A stretch of 64,000 bases of DNA, from NCBI RefSeq assembly GCF_010548275.1, contig NZ_JAAGLT010000017.1:62001-126000 (forward strand), given 5' to 3'. The translations under genes were made by a program, and so were the position numbers. This document shows, in pieces, positions 1 through 8,036 of the stretch (the first letter of the stretch is position 1; the number at the start of each line of letters is the position of its first letter). This stretch comes from Streptomyces sp. SID12488. Its GTDB lineage: Bacteria; Actinomycetota; Actinomycetes; Streptomycetales; Streptomycetaceae. The notes under the pieces were generated by a model that saw only the letters and a list, made by a program, of their open reading frames with translations, made no database searches and was not told the origin of the DNA.

Positions 1-1680
1 TCCCGCGAACGGTCCCGGCTGCTCTCCCGGGCCGCCGCCGACGCCTGGCACCGCGGTGACGGGGACCGGGCCCGCGGTCTGGTGGCGTCCTCGGACGGGA
101 GTGCGCTGGGCGGCATGCTCGCCCTGCGGTCGGGCAACGCGACCGAGGCCTTCGACGCGCTGCTGACGGCCGGGGTCCGGCACGCGCGGGCCGCGCTGGA
201 GCAGGGGAACGAAGGGATCGGGGCGAGCGTGCTGAATCGTTCCGCCGAGGATCAAGGGCCTCGTTCCGGCCCGACGGAACGATTCGGTACAGCGGACGAC
301 CCCTATGCGTACCCGTACGCGACCCGGTACCCGCACCCGGACTCACAGTCGTCGCGCAGTGTCCCGAACCCCGCTCTGGACGTCGCCGTGCACCTGTTGG
401 CACGTGCCACCGAGGCCGCCGTCTACACCGGCGACCTCCGCCGCTGCCGGGAGGCGGCCACCGTGGCCGCACGGCTCGGCGTCATCCCGCCCGGCACCCT
501 CGCGGGACTGGCCGCCGCCGTCGAGGGACGGTACGAGGACGCCCGCAACCTCCTCAAGGCCGCCGCCGGGCGCTGCGGTCCCGGAGGCGACCCCACCCTG
601 CTCATCCACTCCGGCATCGCCGCACTGCTCCTCGGTGACCACTCCGGCGCCGAACGCGCCACCGTACGGGCCGCCGCCTCCGCCCGGGCCCGGGGCGAGA
701 CGGTGACCGTCCCGCAGGCCATGGAGTTCCGGGCCTACGCCGACTTCTGGACCGGACGCCCACGCGCCGCCGAGGCCGCCGCGGCCGACGCACTCTGGCA
801 GGCGTACGCCACCGGCCAGGACAACGGCGCCTGTCATCTGCAGGCCGCCCTCGCCATGTTCGCGGCGGTGACCGGCGACGGCGAGGTCTGCCGGGAACGA
901 GCCGAGGCCGCCCGTACCCACGCCCGCGCCCACGGTCTGGGCCTGCCCGCCGCGCTCGCCCTGTGGGCGCTCGCCTTCCTCGACCTCTCCACCGGCCGCT
1001 TCGAGAGCGCCGCCGCCCGGCTGCGCGCCCTCGCCGGATTCGGCCCCGGTCACGGCCACCGGGCCATCCGGCACCTGGCCACCCCGCACTACGTCGAGGC
1101 CGCCGTCCGCACCGGTGACACCCGCGTCGCGCGCGCCGCCCACGCCGACTACGACCGCTGGGCCACCGCCGTCCGCAGCCCCGACGACCTGGCGCTCAGC
1201 GCCCGCTGCCGCGCTCTGCTCGCCCCCGGTGCCGAAGCGGTCGATCACTACCGCATGGCCCTCGACCTGCACGGCCACGGCACGCGAGACTTCGAACGCG
1301 CCCGTACGGAGCTGCTGTTCGGCAGCGCGTTGCGTCGGCTGCGCCAGCGGACCGAGGCGCGTGACCGGCTGCACAGCGCGCTGGAGGCGTTCGAGACGTT
1401 CGGTGCGCCGCACTGTGCGACGCAGGCACGGGCGGAGCTTCGGGCCTTGGGGGCGCCGGTGACCATCACGTCGAGGCCGGCGGATCTCACTGCTCGGCTT
1501 ACGGCGCAGCAGTTGATGGTCGCGCGGATGGCGGCGGATGGTGCGACCAATCGGGAGATCGCTGTTCGGCTGGCGTTGAGTCCGCGCACGATCGATCATC
1601 ATCTGCGGGGGGTGTTCTCGCGGTTGGGGATTCGGTCGCGGATTGAACTGGTGCGGTTATTGGGGGAAACGGGGTTGTGA
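1..1680 (+). CDS. LuxR-family transcriptional regulator, 5'-truncated
   Basis: The frame is open from base 1, so the gene begins upstream of the window; the first ATG/GTG seen inside is not the true start. About 560 residues are visible. Most are an alanine-rich helical repeat region like the TPR-like middle of large LuxR regulators (LAL/MalT type). The last ~60 residues are a LuxR helix-turn-helix with the signature LTAQQLMVARMAADGATNRE followed by a recognition helix (LSPRTIDHHL). Large members of this family carry an N-terminal AAA ATPase domain, which would lie outside the window; that is inference. The C-terminal DNA-binding domain is certain, the ligand and targets are unknown. It ends 47 nt before the convergent bioD stop. 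Confidence 0.85.
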   Translation, partial: SRERSRLLSRAAADAWHRGDGDRARGLVASSDGSALGGMLALRSGNATEAFDALLTAGVRHARAALEQGNEGIGASVLNRSAEDQGPRSGPTERFGTADDPYAYPYATRYPHPDSQSSRSVPNPALDVAVHLLARATEAAVYTGDLRRCREAATVAARLGVIPPGTLAGLAAAVEGRYEDARNLLKAAAGRCGPGGDPTLLIHSGIAALLLGDHSGAERATVRAAASARARGETVTVPQAMEFRAYADFWTGRPRAAEAAAADALWQAYATGQDNGACHLQAALAMFAAVTGDGEVCRERAEAARTHARAHGLGLPAALALWALAFLDLSTGRFESAAARLRALAGFGPGHGHRAIRHLATPHYVEAAVRTGDTRVARAAHADYDRWATAVRSPDDLALSARCRALLAPGAEAVDHYRMALDLHGHGTRDFERARTELLFGSALRRLRQRTEARDRLHSALEAFETFGAPHCATQARAELRALGAPVTITSRPADLTARLTAQQLMVARMAADGATNREIAVRLALSPRTIDHHLRGVFSRLGIRSRIELVRLLGETGL

Positions 1681-1685
1681 GTTTG

Positions 1686-1729
1686 CTGCGGGCCCGGTGG
1701 GGGCTGGTCGCGCAGTTCCCCGCGCCCCT
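1686..1729. repeat. Dispersed GC-rich repeat, copy 1
   Basis: A ~43-nt block beginning CTGCGGGCCCGGTGGGGGCT and continuing to GCGCCCC. Near-identical or inverted copies occur at 31639-31690 (degenerate), 38278-38320, 40382-40424 and 40468-40510. It lies between the convergent LuxR and bioD genes, and its right end overlaps the bioD stop codon. Such blocks are familiar at gene ends in Streptomyces; function unknown. Confidence 0.75.
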
Positions 1730-1744
1730 AACAGAGGGGCGTTT
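1723..1744. terminator. Hairpin terminator between LuxR gene and bioD
   Basis: Perfect inverted repeat CGCCCCT - AACAG - AGGGGCG (1723-1741) followed on the plus strand by TTT. It overlaps the bioD stop on the other strand and sits at the end of the dispersed repeat, so it can end rightward transcription of the LuxR gene and possibly leftward bioBAD transcription. Confidence 0.6.
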
Positions 1745-2456
1745 CTCGTGCCCGGAACTCTGACGCCTCCCAAGTTCCGCCCAGCGCGGGCGCCAGCCAA
1801 CGTCCGGCTCTCGTGCGGAAGTTGGCCGGGGACAGCGCCCCCGCCCCCGCGGGCAGCGCTCCTACCAGAGGTGCTCCGGCGACCACCGGCAGGTCCGCCA
1901 GGTTGCAGCGGGCCGCCAGGTCCGGGGAGTTCGGCCAGCTGCGGATGACGATCCCCGTCAAGTGGATGTCTCTGCGGGTCAGTTCACGGGCCGTCAGTTC
2001 TGTCGCGTTGAGGGTGCCCAGGCCCGCCGACGCGACAACCAGTACCGGAGCGTCGAGCAGTTGGGCCGCGTCCGCCAGGGTGCCACCGTCGTCGTCGAAG
2101 CGTACGAGCAGTCCGCCCGCGCCCTCCACCAGGACCACGTCGTACTCGGCGGCCAGTTTCGCGGCAGCCTCCGCCACCTCGGCCGGCCGTACCGGTGGCA
2201 GCGAGGCCCGGCGGGCGGCCGTAGCGGGGGCCAACGGGTCCGGATAGCGGGCGAGTTCGAGGGTCCGTACGGCACCCGCGAGCCGCGCGACCTCGTCGGC
2301 GTCGCCACGCTCGTCCGGACGTACCCCCGTCTGCGCGGGCTTGAGCACGGCCACCGTGCGGCCCGCGGCGAGGGCCGTGGCGGCGACGGCGGCCGTCGTG
2401 ACCGTCTTGCCGATCTCCGTACCCGTCCCCGTGATCACCAGGATCGGCATGCTCAT
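1728..2456 (-). CDS. bioD: Dethiobiotin synthetase
   Basis: ATP-dependent cyclisation of 7,8-diaminopelargonic acid with CO2 to dethiobiotin, third step of the biotin ring pathway; cytosolic. The protein (242 aa) starts MSMPILVITGTGTEIGKT, a P-loop of the BioD type, followed by VLKPAQTG and, mid-protein, VLVEGAGGLLVRF. Length matches the family. The start ATG at 2456 overlaps the bioA stop as ATGA, which argues for translational coupling; a second ATG two codons in is also possible. Last gene of the leftward bioB-bioA-bioD unit. An upstream extension of the same open frame overlaps bioA and has no family similarity, so it was not used. Confidence 0.93.
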   Translation of the reverse strand: MSMPILVITGTGTEIGKTVTTAAVAATALAAGRTVAVLKPAQTGVRPDERGDADEVARLAGAVRTLELARYPDPLAPATAARRASLPPVRPAEVAEAAAKLAAEYDVVLVEGAGGLLVRFDDDGGTLADAAQLLDAPVLVVASAGLGTLNATELTARELTRRDIHLTGIVIRSWPNSPDLAARCNLADLPVVAGAPLVGALPAGAGALSPANFRTRAGRWLAPALGGTWEASEFRARETPLC

Positions 2457-3733
2457 CCCTCCTGTGCCGCCGCGCACACCGCGCGCGCGATCCGGGCCAC
2501 GTCCACGTCGCCGGTGACGTACGGCGGCATGGTGTAGACGAGGTCGCGGAACGGCCGCAGCCACACGCCCTCGCGCACGGCCGCCGCCGTGGCCGCCGCC
2601 ATGTCCACCTCGTGGTCGAGCTGGACCACCCCGATCGCGCCCAGTACGCGTACGTCCCGGACCCCGGGGAGTTCCGACGCCCCGGCGAGTCCGTCCCGCA
2701 GTCCGGCCTCGATCCGTTTGACCTCCGCCCGCCAGTCCTGGTCGAGCAGGAGCCCGATCGAGGCGCAGGCCACGGCCGCCGCCAGGGGGTTGCCCATGAA
2801 GGTCGGGCCGTGGGCGAGCACCGGGACCTCGCCGCGCGAGATGCCGTCGGCCACCCGTGGTGTGCACAGCGTCGCCGCCATCGTCATGTATCCGCCGGTC
2901 AGCGACTTGCCCACGCACATCACATCCGGCGTCACCGCCGCGTGCTCCGCCGCGAACAGCGCGCCCGTGCGCCCGAACCCGGTCGCGATCTCGTCGAACA
3001 CGAGCAGCACGCCGTACGCGTCGCACGCCTCGCGCAGCACCCGCAGATAGGCGGGGGAGTGGAACCGCATCCCGCCCGCGCCCTGCACCACCGGTTCGAC
3101 GATCACGGCGGCCAGTTCGTCGGCGTGCCGCTCGATCGTGGAGCGCAGGTGGTCGGCGTAGGACTCCTCGAACTCCGTGGGCGGCGCGTCCGCGAAGACC
3201 TGGCGGGGCAGGACGCCCTGCCACAGCTCGTGCATACCGCCCTCGGGGTCGCACACGGACATCGGCTGCCAGGTGTCGCCGTGGTAGCCGCCGCGCCAGG
3301 TCAGCAGGCGCTGCTTGGCCGGACGGCCCACAGAACGCCAGTACTGCAGACACATCTTGACGGCGACCTCGACCGACACCGATCCGGAGTCGGCGAGGAA
3401 GACGTGCTCGAGCCCGTCCGGCGACAAGTCGACAAGGAGCTTCGCCAGCCGTACGGCGGGCTCGTGGGTGAGCCCGCCGAACATGACGTGGCTCATCCGC
3501 GAGAGCTGATCGCGTGCCGCCTCGTTGAGCACCGGGTGGTTGTAGCCGTGGATCGCCGACCACCAGGACGACATCCCGTCGACCAGCTCGCCCGCCTCGT
3601 CCGCCAGCCGCAGCCGCACCCCGCTCGCCGACTCCACGACGAGCGGTTCGACCCGGCCCGGCATGGGCCCGTACGGATGCCAGACGTGGCGCCGGTCCAG
3701 GTCGAGCAGGTCCGACAGGGGCAGGTCAGGCAT
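2453..3733 (-). CDS. bioA: Adenosylmethionine-8-amino-7-oxononanoate aminotransferase
   Basis: PLP enzyme that uses S-adenosylmethionine as amino donor to convert KAPA to DAPA. Visible family features: N-terminal HVWHPYGPM, GDTWQPMSVC, the cofactor-binding stretch VFDEIATGFGRTG, and the PLP lysine in CVGKSLTGGYMT. About 426 aa, as expected. Start chosen at the ATG (3733), reading MPDLPLSDLLDLDRRHVW, which overlaps the end of bioB by 8 nt; a GTG eight codons upstream (3757) is an alternative. Middle gene of the bioBAD unit, coupled to bioD by ATGA. Confidence 0.93.
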   Translation of the reverse strand: MPDLPLSDLLDLDRRHVWHPYGPMPGRVEPLVVESASGVRLRLADEAGELVDGMSSWWSAIHGYNHPVLNEAARDQLSRMSHVMFGGLTHEPAVRLAKLLVDLSPDGLEHVFLADSGSVSVEVAVKMCLQYWRSVGRPAKQRLLTWRGGYHGDTWQPMSVCDPEGGMHELWQGVLPRQVFADAPPTEFEESYADHLRSTIERHADELAAVIVEPVVQGAGGMRFHSPAYLRVLREACDAYGVLLVFDEIATGFGRTGALFAAEHAAVTPDVMCVGKSLTGGYMTMAATLCTPRVADGISRGEVPVLAHGPTFMGNPLAAAVACASIGLLLDQDWRAEVKRIEAGLRDGLAGASELPGVRDVRVLGAIGVVQLDHEVDMAAATAAAVREGVWLRPFRDLVYTMPPYVTGDVDVARIARAVCAAAQEG

Positions 3734-4886
3734 TGGGCGCGAGGTCCGTTCCGGCACCTCGGCGTCGTACGGTTACCAGGTCCGTACGCGGTTCCGGCGT
3801 CGCCGCGTCCGAGGCGCAGGCGCCCGCCTCCGTGCCGCACGTCCCCGACGCTGCCGATGACGCGCCGCAGCCGCCTCCGGCCGCCCGGTGTTCCGGCAGC
3901 GTGACCTGGTCGGTGCCCTCGATCTCGAAACCGGCGTCGGCGATCATGTCGAGGTCGGCCTGGCCGGCCTGGCCCTCGGTGGTGAGGTAGTCGCCGAGGA
4001 AGATCGAGTTTGCCAGGTTCAGGGCGAGCGGCTGCATCGTGCGCAGATGGACCTCACGGCCGCCCGCGATACGTACCTCCGCGTCCGGGCAGACGAACCG
4101 GACCATCGCGAGGATGCGGAGACAGCGCTGCGGGGTGAGGTTCCACTCCTTGGCCAGCGGGGTGCCCTCGACCGGGATGAGGAAGTTGACCGGAACCGAG
4201 TCGGGGTCGAGGTCGCGGAGGGAGAAGACGACGTCGACGAGGTCCGCGTCGCTCTCGCCCATGCCCGCGATCAGGCCCGAGCAGGCGGACAGCCCGGCCG
4301 CGTGCGCCTTCTGGACGGTGTCGACCCGGTCCTCGTAGGTGTGGGTGGTGGTGATGCCGCCGTAGGTGGCCTCGGAAGTGTTGAGGTTGTGGTTGTAGGC
4401 GTCCGCGCCCGCCTCGCGCAGCCGCTCGGCCTGACCGTCGGAGAGCAGCCCGAGGCAGGCACACACCTCGACGCCCTCATTCTGGTCCTTGATCGCCTTG
4501 ATCGTGCCGGCCACCCGGTCCACGTCCCGGTCCGTCGGACCGCGCCCGGACGCCACCAGGCAGACCCGCTTGGCGCCCCCGGCCAGCCCGGCCGCCGCGG
4601 CCTTCGAGGCCTCGTCCGGCTTGAGCCAGGTGTACTTCAGGATGCCGGTGGTGGAGCCGAGGCGCTGGGAGCAGTAGGAACAGTCCTCGGGGCACAGACC
4701 CGACTTCAGGTTGACCAGATAGTTGAGCTTCACTCGCCGTCCGAACCAGTGCCGGCGCACCTTCCCGGCGGCGGCCACCACATCGAGGAGATCATCGTCG
4801 GAGGTGGCCAGCACGGCCAGCGCCTCTTCGCGGGTCGGCAGCTCGCGCCGCAGCCCCTTGTCCACCAGCGTCGTCAGCAGGTCCAT
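3726..4886 (-). CDS. bioB: Biotin synthase (radical SAM)
   Basis: Inserts sulphur into dethiobiotin using a [4Fe-4S] radical-SAM cluster and a second, sacrificial Fe-S cluster. The cluster motif is CPEDCSYC (Cys 65, 69, 72). 386 aa from ATG 4886 (MDLLTTLVDKGLRREL). After the family core there is a Cys/Gly/Ala-rich tail of ~50 residues (GGGCGASSAASGTCGTEAGA and onward), typical of streptomycete BioB in my recollection but not needed for catalysis in other bacteria. First gene of the leftward biotin unit; divergent from bioF. Confidence 0.94.
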   Translation of the reverse strand: MDLLTTLVDKGLRRELPTREEALAVLATSDDDLLDVVAAAGKVRRHWFGRRVKLNYLVNLKSGLCPEDCSYCSQRLGSTTGILKYTWLKPDEASKAAAAGLAGGAKRVCLVASGRGPTDRDVDRVAGTIKAIKDQNEGVEVCACLGLLSDGQAERLREAGADAYNHNLNTSEATYGGITTTHTYEDRVDTVQKAHAAGLSACSGLIAGMGESDADLVDVVFSLRDLDPDSVPVNFLIPVEGTPLAKEWNLTPQRCLRILAMVRFVCPDAEVRIAGGREVHLRTMQPLALNLANSIFLGDYLTTEGQAGQADLDMIADAGFEIEGTDQVTLPEHRAAGGGCGASSAASGTCGTEAGACASDAATPEPRTDLVTVRRRGAGTDLAPNA

Positions 4887-4955
4887 GGAAGCCGATCCTG
4901 ACGTATCCGACCGGCTGAGGGAAAGGAGGGTTCGTACAACAGAGGCGCTTCGACG

Positions 4956-5025
4956 TGTGGGTATTGCCACATCCTGGGTGTCGGAGGGTCCAGCTAGGGT
5001 CTGTCCACTGCCTACAAACGTGTAG
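4956..5025. promoter_or_regulatory. bioB/bioF divergent control region with two inverted repeats
   Basis: The 157-nt gap between bioB and bioF holds two short perfect inverted repeats: TGTGG-GTATTG-CCACA (4956-4971) and CTACA-AACG-TGTAG (5012-5025). The second lies just ahead of the bioF ribosome site (GGGAGGA, 5031-5037). Neither matches the GTTCA-type operator I know for actinobacterial BioQ, so a biotin regulator is not demonstrated. Candidate operators only. Confidence 0.35.
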
Positions 5026-5043
5026 CTGCCGGGAGGACCGACC

Positions 5044-6171
5044 ATGGCGTTCGGCTGGATCGACGAGCAGGCCGAAGCGCGCCGCCGCGCCGGACTCGTG
5101 CGGACTCTGCGGCCCCGCCCCGCCGACTCGCCGCTCCTCGACCTCGCCAGCAACGACTATCTGGGCCTGGCCCGCCACCCCGAGGTCACCGAGGGTGCGG
5201 CCCGGGCCGCCCGGCGCTGGGGCGGTGGGGCCACCGGATCGCGGCTCGTCACCGGCAGTACCGAGCTGCACGCGGAACTCGAACGTGAACTGGCCGGTTT
5301 CTGCGGTTTCGAGGCCGCCCTGGTCTTCTCCTCCGGCTACGCGGCCAACCTCGCCGCGGTCACCGCGCTCGCACCGCACGGCTCCCTCGTCGTCTCGGAC
5401 GCGGGCAACCACGCCTCCCTGATCGACGGCTGCCGCCTGGCCCGGGGCACGACCCAGGTCGTCGGGCACGCCGACCCGGACGCTGTTCGCAAGGCGCTCG
5501 GCACGCACACCGGGCCCGCCGTTGCCGTGTCCGACACCGTCTTCTCGGTCGACGGGGACGCGGCACCGCTGACCGAACTCGCCGCCGTCTGCCGGGAGTT
5601 CGGCGCCGGGATGATGGTCGACGACGCGCACGGGCTGGGGGTTCTGGGCGAGGGCGGGCAGGGGTCGGCCTACGCGGCCGGGCTGGCGGGCGCACCGGAC
5701 GTCGTCGTGACCGTCACGCTGTCCAAGTCGCTCGGCAGCCAGGGGGGTGCCGTGCTGGGTCCGGCTCCGGTGATCGAGCACCTCGTCAACGCGGCCCGTA
5801 CGTTCATCTTCGACACCGGCCTCGCTCCTGCGGCGGCCGGCGCGGCCCTCGCGGCCCTCACGCTGCTGCGCCGCGAGCCCGAACGGGCCGCACGGGCGCG
5901 TGCGGTGGCGCGCGAGCTGCACACCCGGCTGTCGGCTCAGGGGCTGTCGGCGGTACGCCCGGACGCGGCCGTCGTCTCCGTGCGCGCGCCGTCACCGGAG
6001 GGTGCCGTGCGGTGGGCGGCAGACTGCCGGGCCGCGGGAGTGGGCGTGGGCTGCTTCCGCCCGCCGTCCGTGCCCGACGGAGTGTCCCGGCTGCGGCTGA
6101 CCGCCCGCGCGGACCTGACCGAGGAACAGATCGCGCGGGCGGTAAGAGTGATCGGCGAGAACCGACCGTAG
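5044..6171 (+). CDS. bioF: 8-amino-7-oxononanoate synthase
   Basis: PLP-dependent condensation of pimeloyl thioester with L-alanine to KAPA, first step of ring formation. 375 aa. Family marks: LDLASNDYLGLARHPEV near the N-terminus, VDDAHGLGVLG, and the PLP lysine in TVTLSKSLGSQGGAVLG. The start ATG has a good ribosome site (GGGAGGACCGACC). It is transcribed away from bioBAD, so the locus holds all four ring-assembly genes; no pimeloyl-precursor genes (bioC/bioH/bioI) are in the window. Confidence 0.93.
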   Translation: MAFGWIDEQAEARRRAGLVRTLRPRPADSPLLDLASNDYLGLARHPEVTEGAARAARRWGGGATGSRLVTGSTELHAELERELAGFCGFEAALVFSSGYAANLAAVTALAPHGSLVVSDAGNHASLIDGCRLARGTTQVVGHADPDAVRKALGTHTGPAVAVSDTVFSVDGDAAPLTELAAVCREFGAGMMVDDAHGLGVLGEGGQGSAYAAGLAGAPDVVVTVTLSKSLGSQGGAVLGPAPVIEHLVNAARTFIFDTGLAPAAAGAALAALTLLRREPERAARARAVARELHTRLSAQGLSAVRPDAAVVSVRAPSPEGAVRWAADCRAAGVGVGCFRPPSVPDGVSRLRLTARADLTEEQIARAVRVIGENRP

Positions 6172-6249
6172 ATCCTTGGATCCGTGGTGCGGGTGATCAG
6201 TGACACGCGACCATGAGTCGGCGAACCGCGGCCGTGCGTCGTGGGGTGA

Positions 6250-6474
6250 TCACCGGAGCGCGGTGAGGAACCCCTCCCAGCTCTCGGGGGAGAAGAGCAG
6301 GGCGGGCCCCGCCGCGTTCTTGGAGTCGCGTACGGCGAGCAGTCCGGCCCGGACTCCGGTGTCCGGACGGGCCGTCTCCACACAGTTGTTCGCGCCGGTG
6401 CTGTAGCTGCTGCGCACCCATTGCGCACCGGGCGGTTCGACGACGGACAGTACGTTCCGAGGCAGTGCGGACAT
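6250..6474 (-). CDS. DUF397 small protein
   Basis: 74 aa. The middle reads WVRSSYSTGANNCVETA, followed by AVRDSKNAAGPALLFSPESW, the DUF397 hallmark. Such proteins in Streptomyces pair with an XRE/DUF5753 regulator, here immediately upstream (10-nt gap), and behave as its partner or antagonist in WhiJ-type developmental loci (family knowledge). Start at ATG 6474. Function of this copy is not known. Confidence 0.88.
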   Translation of the reverse strand: MSALPRNVLSVVEPPGAQWVRSSYSTGANNCVETARPDTGVRAGLLAVRDSKNAAGPALLFSPESWEGFLTALR

Positions 6475-6484
6475 TGGTGCCTCC

Positions 6485-7342
6485 TTACACGCCGTGATTC
6501 AGACCGGCGATGAAATCCAACGAATCCCCGGGCGAAAGGGCGTGGATCTGAAGGGTGTTGAAGGCCTCGCTGTAGGCCTGGAGGTCTTCTTTCCGTTCGA
6601 GGTAGAGGCTACTCATCATCTGGTCGAGAACAACCACATCCAAGTCAGAAGTGCTCGGAAAGGAGAAGATTACGAAAGGGCCGGTGATGCCGATGTACGC
6701 CCCCGCGGCGAACGGCAGGATCTGGAGCTGCACTTGGGGCAGCCGGGCCGCTTCCACGAGGCGTTCCAGCTGACGCGTCATCACCTCTGGCCCGCCCACT
6801 TCACGGCGCAGCACCGCCTCGTCGAGGACCGCGCTCAGCGCCAGCGGCGGATCCGAACGCAGCACGTCCTGCCGGGCCAGCCGCACCTCGACCAGGGCGT
6901 CGAGCCGCGTCTCCTCCAGGCTGTCCACAGCCGCCCGGGTCATCGCGCGGGCGTACGCCGGGGTCTGCAGCAGCCCCGGCACCACCGAGGTCTCCAGCGT
7001 GCGCATCGCGCTGGCCTGCGACTCCAGGCTGATGAAGTCCCGGTAGGTGGGCGGCAGTACGCCGCGGTAGGCGTGCCACCAGCCGTGCTGACCGCCGTCC
7101 TCGCCGCCCGCCAGCACGAGCAGCAGCTCGCGCGACTCACCGTCCGGGACCTCGTACGCGTCCAGGAGTAACCGGACGTCCGCCGGTTTCACCCCGCTCG
7201 CGCCTGTCTCGATCCGGCTCACCTTCGACTGGTGCCAGCCCACCAGACGGGCCGCCTCACCGCTCGTGAGGCCGGCCCTGGCGCGCAGCACGCGCAGTTC
7301 GGCACCCAGTTTTCGGCGGCGCACCGCGGGACCGTACTGCAT
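6485..7342 (-). CDS. XRE-family regulator with DUF5753 domain
   Basis: 285 aa. Residues ~10-65 form a helix-turn-helix (KLGAELRVLRARAGLTSGEA, then WHQSKVSRIETG); the remaining ~200 residues match the DUF5753 putative effector domain (HAYRGVLPPTYRDFISLE, VVPGLLQTPAYARAM). Start ATG 7342 has ribosome site GGAG 8 nt upstream. It precedes the DUF397 gene on the same strand and is divergent from the ATPase at 7555. A perfect AT-rich inverted repeat lies in its upstream region (7414-7429), a candidate for its own operator. Confidence 0.9.
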   Translation of the reverse strand: MQYGPAVRRRKLGAELRVLRARAGLTSGEAARLVGWHQSKVSRIETGASGVKPADVRLLLDAYEVPDGESRELLLVLAGGEDGGQHGWWHAYRGVLPPTYRDFISLESQASAMRTLETSVVPGLLQTPAYARAMTRAAVDSLEETRLDALVEVRLARQDVLRSDPPLALSAVLDEAVLRREVGGPEVMTRQLERLVEAARLPQVQLQILPFAAGAYIGITGPFVIFSFPSTSDLDVVVLDQMMSSLYLERKEDLQAYSEAFNTLQIHALSPGDSLDFIAGLNHGV

Positions 7343-7413
7343 GGGCCACTCCTTACTCCTAATGAGCCGCCCAAATACGCTCTGGGGTCGCAGAGTTCAC
7401 CGCTTCGAGCGAC

Positions 7414-7429
7414 AGATATATGCATATCT
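7414..7429. promoter_or_regulatory. AT-rich palindrome upstream of the XRE gene
   Basis: AGATAT-ATGC-ATATCT, perfect 6-bp arms in an otherwise GC-rich 212-nt divergent gap. On the minus strand it contains a TATATC that could serve as a -10. Placement fits an operator or core promoter of the XRE/DUF397 pair; binding protein not shown. Confidence 0.4.
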
Positions 7430-7554
7430 TGGTGGATCGCACCCCGTGACCGGCGCGGGAATGGCAGTCTGGCGCGAAGCACCAGTCCGGGACCGTACTC
7501 GAACCAGCCGCTCCGTGTCGGGCCGCGGTCCTGTGGGAAAGGGACGACGTCGCC

Positions 7555-8025
7555 ATGGCAGACCACCTGGAAGCATCCGTCACTCTGCCGAGCGATCCCG
7601 CCTCGGTCTCCGCCGCCCGCGCGTATGTGGCCAACGTGCTGGCGGAATGGGGCCTGCCGGGTGACACCGAAGCCGCCGACAGCATCCGTCTGATCGTCTC
7701 GGAACTCGCGACGAACGCCGTACAGCACACCTTCGGGTTGTCACCCACCTTCACGGTGGACGTCGCCCTCGACCGTGACGAACACCTGCGCATCGGAGTG
7801 ACCGACAGTCACCCGCGCTTCCCCAAACGGCTGCCCGCCGCCGTGCAGCAGGACAACGGCCGCGGGATGGTCATCATCCGCTGGCTGACCGCCGAGTCGG
7901 GCGGCAGACTGCGGGTCCACCCCACCCGCGAGGGCGGCAAGACGGTGTCGATCGAACTTCCCTGGACGGCCCCGACGGTCCCGGTCGGGCCCCCCGTGAC
8001 GGCGGTCGGCCAGCAGGAGCCGTAA
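7555..8025 (+). CDS. ATP-binding protein, anti-sigma-factor kinase-like (HATPase_c)
   Basis: 156 aa with a single GHKL-type ATPase fold. Motifs: SIRLIVSELATNAVQHTFG (N-box), VTDSHPRFPKR, and DNGRGMVIIRWLT (G-box). These small RsbW/SpoIIAB-like proteins are abundant in Streptomyces beside XRE/DUF397 pairs and may sequester a sigma factor or phosphorylate a partner. Start ATG 7555 follows GGGACGACGTCGCC. No cognate sigma or anti-anti-sigma gene is adjacent. Confidence 0.87.
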   Translation: MADHLEASVTLPSDPASVSAARAYVANVLAEWGLPGDTEAADSIRLIVSELATNAVQHTFGLSPTFTVDVALDRDEHLRIGVTDSHPRFPKRLPAAVQQDNGRGMVIIRWLTAESGGRLRVHPTREGGKTVSIELPWTAPTVPVGPPVTAVGQQEP

Positions 8026-8036
8026 CGGTTCGCCGC

